Shown: piece after piece, positions 61,222 to 64,000 of the stretch
Layout: every line of letters starts with the position of its first letter
Numbering within the stretch: position 1 is the stretch's first letter
From: Spongiivirga sp046524175
GTDB lineage: Bacteria > Bacteroidota > Bacteroidia > Flavobacteriales > Flavobacteriaceae
Length of the DNA stretch: 64,000 nt
Direction: 5' to 3'
Assembly: GCF_046524175.1 (NCBI RefSeq)
Contig: NZ_JBEFZF010000009.1
Location: forward strand, 1-64,000
Position numbers and translations under genes: made by a program
Notes under the pieces: model-generated
Databases searched by the model: none
Told to the model about the DNA's origin: nothing
The model's input: only the letters and a program-made list of their open reading frames with translations

Positions 61222-61953
61222 TTAATACATGAGTTGTAGTTCTTTCATATCAAACTCTTTCATTACTTCATCTTCAAGTAACACCTGTAATCTACCTGTA
61301 TTAGATACCCCTTTAATAAAACCCATTATTAAATTGCCTTTTTTATCTTTAAAGGTAGACGGCTTATCTTTTCTAAATAAATGGTTATGATACTCATCGC
61401 TAATTTGTTGTAGCTTGTTTTCTACCAGCAAAACGACATACTTTTTAACCTCTATAAGCAGATCATGAAGTACTTCATCAATATTGTAATGCATTCCCGT
61501 TATATTTTTTAAAGATGATGCATTGATGCCTTTTGAAAAATAGGTTTGATTTACATTAAGACCTATACCAACTATGATAGCATCCAACTCTTGTTTTCTA
61601 ACAATACTTTCAATTAAAACACCACAAAGTTTTTGATTATCTGACAAAATGTCGTTTGGCCATTTTACCGATAGTGCGTGTATTTGCATTTTTTTTAAGG
61701 TCTTAAGAACTGCTAAAGAACTGGCCATACTTACGTAAAACTGTTGATCAATTGCCAGGCAGTTAATCTTCTTAAACACACTAAGGGTCAGGTTTTTCCC
61801 AGATTCTGATTCCCAGGTTGTACCCATTTGACCTCTTCCATGTGTTTGTTCACTGGCCGTAGCGACAGTAAAATCTTCCAATTCTTTATCCAAATATCTC
61901 CTACGTAAATACGAGTTTGTAGAGTCGATGGCATTAAGTTTGATTATATGCAT
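61222..61953 (-). CDS. birA: Biotin--[acetyl-CoA carboxylase] ligase
   Basis: 243 residues, attaches biotin to the carboxylase carrier protein. The ligase signature SEQTHGRGQMGTTWESESGK, KWPNDILSDNQKLCGVLIES and GIGLNVNQTYF are present. There is no N-terminal helix-turn-helix, so it is the monofunctional class and cannot repress biotin genes. It is divergent from rsfS, as is common in Bacteroidota. Confidence 0.95.
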   Translation of the reverse strand: MHIIKLNAIDSTNSYLRRRYLDKELEDFTVATASEQTHGRGQMGTTWESESGKNLTLSVFKKINCLAIDQQFYVSMASSLAVLKTLKKMQIHALSVKWPNDILSDNQKLCGVLIESIVRKQELDAIIVGIGLNVNQTYFSKGINASSLKNITGMHYNIDEVLHDLLIEVKKYVVLLVENKLQQISDEYHNHLFRKDKPSTFKDKKGNLIMGFIKGVSNTGRLQVLLEDEVMKEFDMKELQLMY

Positions 61954-62017
61954 AAACTAGGCTTAATCAGTTTGATAAAACTTGGTAGAACAGGGGACAA
62001 AAGCTAAAAAAAAGTAA

Positions 62018-62025
62018 TAACTTTG
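62018..62025 (+). promoter_or_regulatory. Putative rsfS-ftsH promoter -7 element
   Basis: TAACTTTG matches TAnnTTTG and lies 19 bases before the rsfS ATG. A -33 TTTG at the expected spacing was not seen. Confidence 0.45.
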
Positions 62026-62044
62026 TGTAAAATAAAAAAAATTA

Positions 62045-62416
62045 ATGGTAAAGGAGAATGTAAGTGCAGATGAATTAATATCAACCATAATTAGCGGAAT
62101 AGAAGATGTAAAGGGACATGATATAGATATCTTAGACTTACGAGAAATTGAAAATACCGTTTGTGACTATTTCATCATATGCAATGGTACCTCAAATACT
62201 CAGGTAAATGCCATTGTAAATTCCATACAAAAAAAGGTAAGTAAAAAACATCATGACAAACCATGGCATGTAGAAGGATCTGACAATGCCGAATGGATTT
62301 TGATTGATTATGTAAATGTAGTTGTTCATGTTTTTCAAAAACATATCAGAGATTTTTATGATATTGAGAGCTTGTGGGGAGATGCAAAAACAACAACTAT
62401 TCAAACGAATTATTAA
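62045..62416 (+). CDS. rsfS: Ribosome silencing factor RsfS
   Basis: 123 residues of the RsfS/DUF143 (Iojap) family, which binds uL14 and blocks subunit joining when nutrients are scarce. Marks are DILDLREIENTVCDYFIICN, GTSNTQVNAIV, PWHVEGSDNAEWILIDYVNV and VVHVFQKHIRDFYDIESLWG, with D for the conserved metal-like loop. It precedes ftsH by 17 bases in the same transcript. Confidence 0.95.
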   Translation: MVKENVSADELISTIISGIEDVKGHDIDILDLREIENTVCDYFIICNGTSNTQVNAIVNSIQKKVSKKHHDKPWHVEGSDNAEWILIDYVNVVVHVFQKHIRDFYDIESLWGDAKTTTIQTNY

Positions 62417-62433
62417 AAACTAGAATTTAATTA

Positions 62434-64000
62434 ATGTCAAGAGATAGAGATAATAACAGTGCACCAAAAAAACCAAAGTTTAGCCCTTATTGGTTATATG
62501 CAGCGATCATATTAGTGATCATTAGTCTGAACTTTTTTGGTGGTAATAATAAATGGCAAGATATCAAACCGACGACCTCATCAAAATTTGATGAGTTTTT
62601 AGATGCCGGTGATATCAAGGATGTGTTAGTAATTAATAAGCGTAAAGCTAAAGTTACCCTAACGGAAGAAGCGCTCAAAAAAGATGTACATAAGGGAGCG
62701 GAGTCTACTAACCTATTAGGCCAGAAAAACACTAAAGGACCACATTATCAATTTGAAATTGGTAGTGAAGATATTTTTCAAGAAAAATTAGATAAAGCAA
62801 AAGCTGAAGGTCGATTAGAATCGTACGCATATGATACAGAGCAGAATTTTTGGGGTGATATGCTAATAAGTTTGTTACCCTTTGCACTTATCATTGGTGT
62901 TTGGATATTTTTAATGCGTCGTATGTCTGGTGGTGCAGGTGGTGGTGCAGGTGGTCAGATTTTTAATATCGGAAAGTCACGAGCTAAACTATTCGATGAA
63001 AAGCAAGATGTAAAAGTTACATTTAAAGACGTAGCCGGACTTGAAGGTGCTAAAGAAGAAGTTCAAGAGATTGTAGATTTCTTAAAAAACCCGGATAAAT
63101 ACACCTCGCTTGGTGGTAAAATTCCGAAAGGAGCCCTATTAGTTGGACCTCCTGGAACTGGTAAAACTTTGCTAGCAAAGGCAGTTGCGGGTGAAGCCAA
63201 AGTTCCTTTTTTCTCGCTTTCTGGTTCTGACTTTGTTGAGATGTTTGTAGGTGTCGGTGCATCACGTGTGCGTGATTTATTCAAACAAGCTAAAGAGAAG
63301 TCACCAGCTATCATCTTTATCGATGAAATCGATGCCGTAGGTCGTGCTCGTGGAAAAAGTAATTTCACCGGTAGTAATGACGAACGCGAGAACACCTTAA
63401 ATCAGTTACTTACTGAAATGGATGGCTTTGGTAGTAAAACCAATGTAATCGTTCTAGCAGCAACAAACCGTGCCGATGTGCTTGACAAGGCGCTAATGCG
63501 TGCCGGACGTTTTGACAGACAGATTTATGTTGATTTACCAGATGTACGTGAGCGTAAAGAGATTTTTGAAGTACACTTGCGACCGCTTAAAATTTCCGAA
63601 GGACTTGATATGGATTTCTTATCCAAACAAACTCCAGGATTCTCAGGTGCTGATATTGCCAATGTTTGTAATGAAGCGGCGTTAATTGCTGCACGTAACA
63701 ATAAAAAGGCAGTCGACAAACAAGATTTTCTTGATGCTGTCGATCGTATCGTTGGTGGATTGGAGAAGAAAAATAAGATTATCACCCCGCTTGAAAAGAA
63801 AACTATTGCTTTTCACGAAGCAGGTCACGCCACTGTTAGTTGGATGCTTGAGCATGCTGCACCACTAGTAAAAGTGACGATCGTACCTCGCGGGCAGTCG
63901 TTAGGTGCCGCATGGTACTTGCCGGAAGAACGCTTACTTGTTCGCCCAGATCAGATGCTTGATGAAATGTGTGCAACATTAGGGGGTCGAGCTGCCGAAA
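62434..64000 (+). CDS. ftsH: ATP-dependent zinc metalloprotease FtsH (5' part)
   Basis: 522 codons to the window edge, so the C-terminus is missing. Two TM helices flank a periplasmic domain (TM1 about 16-35, TM2 about 145-165), followed by GGGAGGGAGGQ. The AAA domain has Walker A GPPGTGKT (about 238-245), Walker B IIFIDEIDAVG, and the second region of homology with RADVLDKALMRAGRFDRQIY. The zinc motif HEAGH is at 461-465. FtsH degrades misassembled membrane proteins. It is co-transcribed with rsfS. Confidence 0.97.
   Translation, partial: MSRDRDNNSAPKKPKFSPYWLYAAIILVIISLNFFGGNNKWQDIKPTTSSKFDEFLDAGDIKDVLVINKRKAKVTLTEEALKKDVHKGAESTNLLGQKNTKGPHYQFEIGSEDIFQEKLDKAKAEGRLESYAYDTEQNFWGDMLISLLPFALIIGVWIFLMRRMSGGAGGGAGGQIFNIGKSRAKLFDEKQDVKVTFKDVAGLEGAKEEVQEIVDFLKNPDKYTSLGGKIPKGALLVGPPGTGKTLLAKAVAGEAKVPFFSLSGSDFVEMFVGVGASRVRDLFKQAKEKSPAIIFIDEIDAVGRARGKSNFTGSNDERENTLNQLLTEMDGFGSKTNVIVLAATNRADVLDKALMRAGRFDRQIYVDLPDVRERKEIFEVHLRPLKISEGLDMDFLSKQTPGFSGADIANVCNEAALIAARNNKKAVDKQDFLDAVDRIVGGLEKKNKIITPLEKKTIAFHEAGHATVSWMLEHAAPLVKVTIVPRGQSLGAAWYLPEERLLVRPDQMLDEMCATLGGRAAE

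Overview
The window is a chromosomal segment of a member of the Bacteroidota, almost certainly a flavobacterium (Flavobacteriaceae). The evidence is the low GC content, promoters of the TTTG-N19-TAnnTTTG type, an almost complete lack of Shine-Dalgarno sequences (with rpsU as the telling exception), family markers such as DUF3467, DUF2851, paired DUF1501/DUF1800 proteins and bTHX, and a giant Calx-beta/GEVED surface protein. No prophage, insertion sequence, CRISPR array or rRNA gene is visible.

Layout. 1-6073 (minus): 5' part of a huge secreted repeat protein that runs off the left edge. 6576-8177 (plus): prfC. 8318-9263 (minus): a small exported protein and a DUF3467 protein. 9384-22934 (minus): the translation/transcription superoperon, in transcription order tRNA-Thr(TGT), Tyr, Gly, Thr(GGT), tuf, tRNA-Trp, secE, nusG, rplK, rplA, rplJ, rplL, rpoB, rpoC, with a promoter at 22905-22934 and a terminator at 9384-9414. 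22951-24587 (minus): hpf, xerC and rpsU. 24705-31174 (minus): acyl-CoA dehydrogenase, HhH protein, AGCS symporter, K+ channel, PspC-like protein and DUF2851. 31253-36712: a cluster of thioredoxin-fold/rhodanese proteins and a DUF1501/DUF1800 pair. 36878-37934 (plus): marR and yceI. 38138-45089 (plus): the complete tryptophan operon trpL(leader)-E-G-D-C-F-B-A. 45114-64000: mixed housekeeping genes (M20 and M14 peptidases, a GIY-YIG nuclease, a UDG-like protein, bTHX, yaaA, rluD, ddl, coaD, SulP transporter, pyrE, birA, rsfS) ending in a truncated ftsH.

How it works together. The trp operon carries every enzyme from chorismate to tryptophan. It is preceded by a textbook ribosome-mediated attenuator: a 17-residue leader peptide with three consecutive Trp codons, then an intrinsic terminator. 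The tRNA/tuf/sec/rpl/rpo block supplies the translation and transcription machinery, and hpf, rsfS and rpsU modulate ribosomes. rpsU alone has a near-perfect Shine-Dalgarno, as expected if bS21 controls its own synthesis on ribosomes whose anti-SD is normally hidden.

The less ordinary part is a set of small palindromic repeats. One type (TCGAGCGCAGTC-like) lies between trpD and trpC, between trpF and trpB, and in frame inside trpF. The trpB-trpA gap holds nested palindromes of another type. A third type (ATTCCTGC-4nt-GCAGGAAT) brackets a lone GIY-YIG nuclease gene and recurs inside the tRNA array. This looks like a nuclease-associated dispersed repeat system and is the best candidate here for something under-described.
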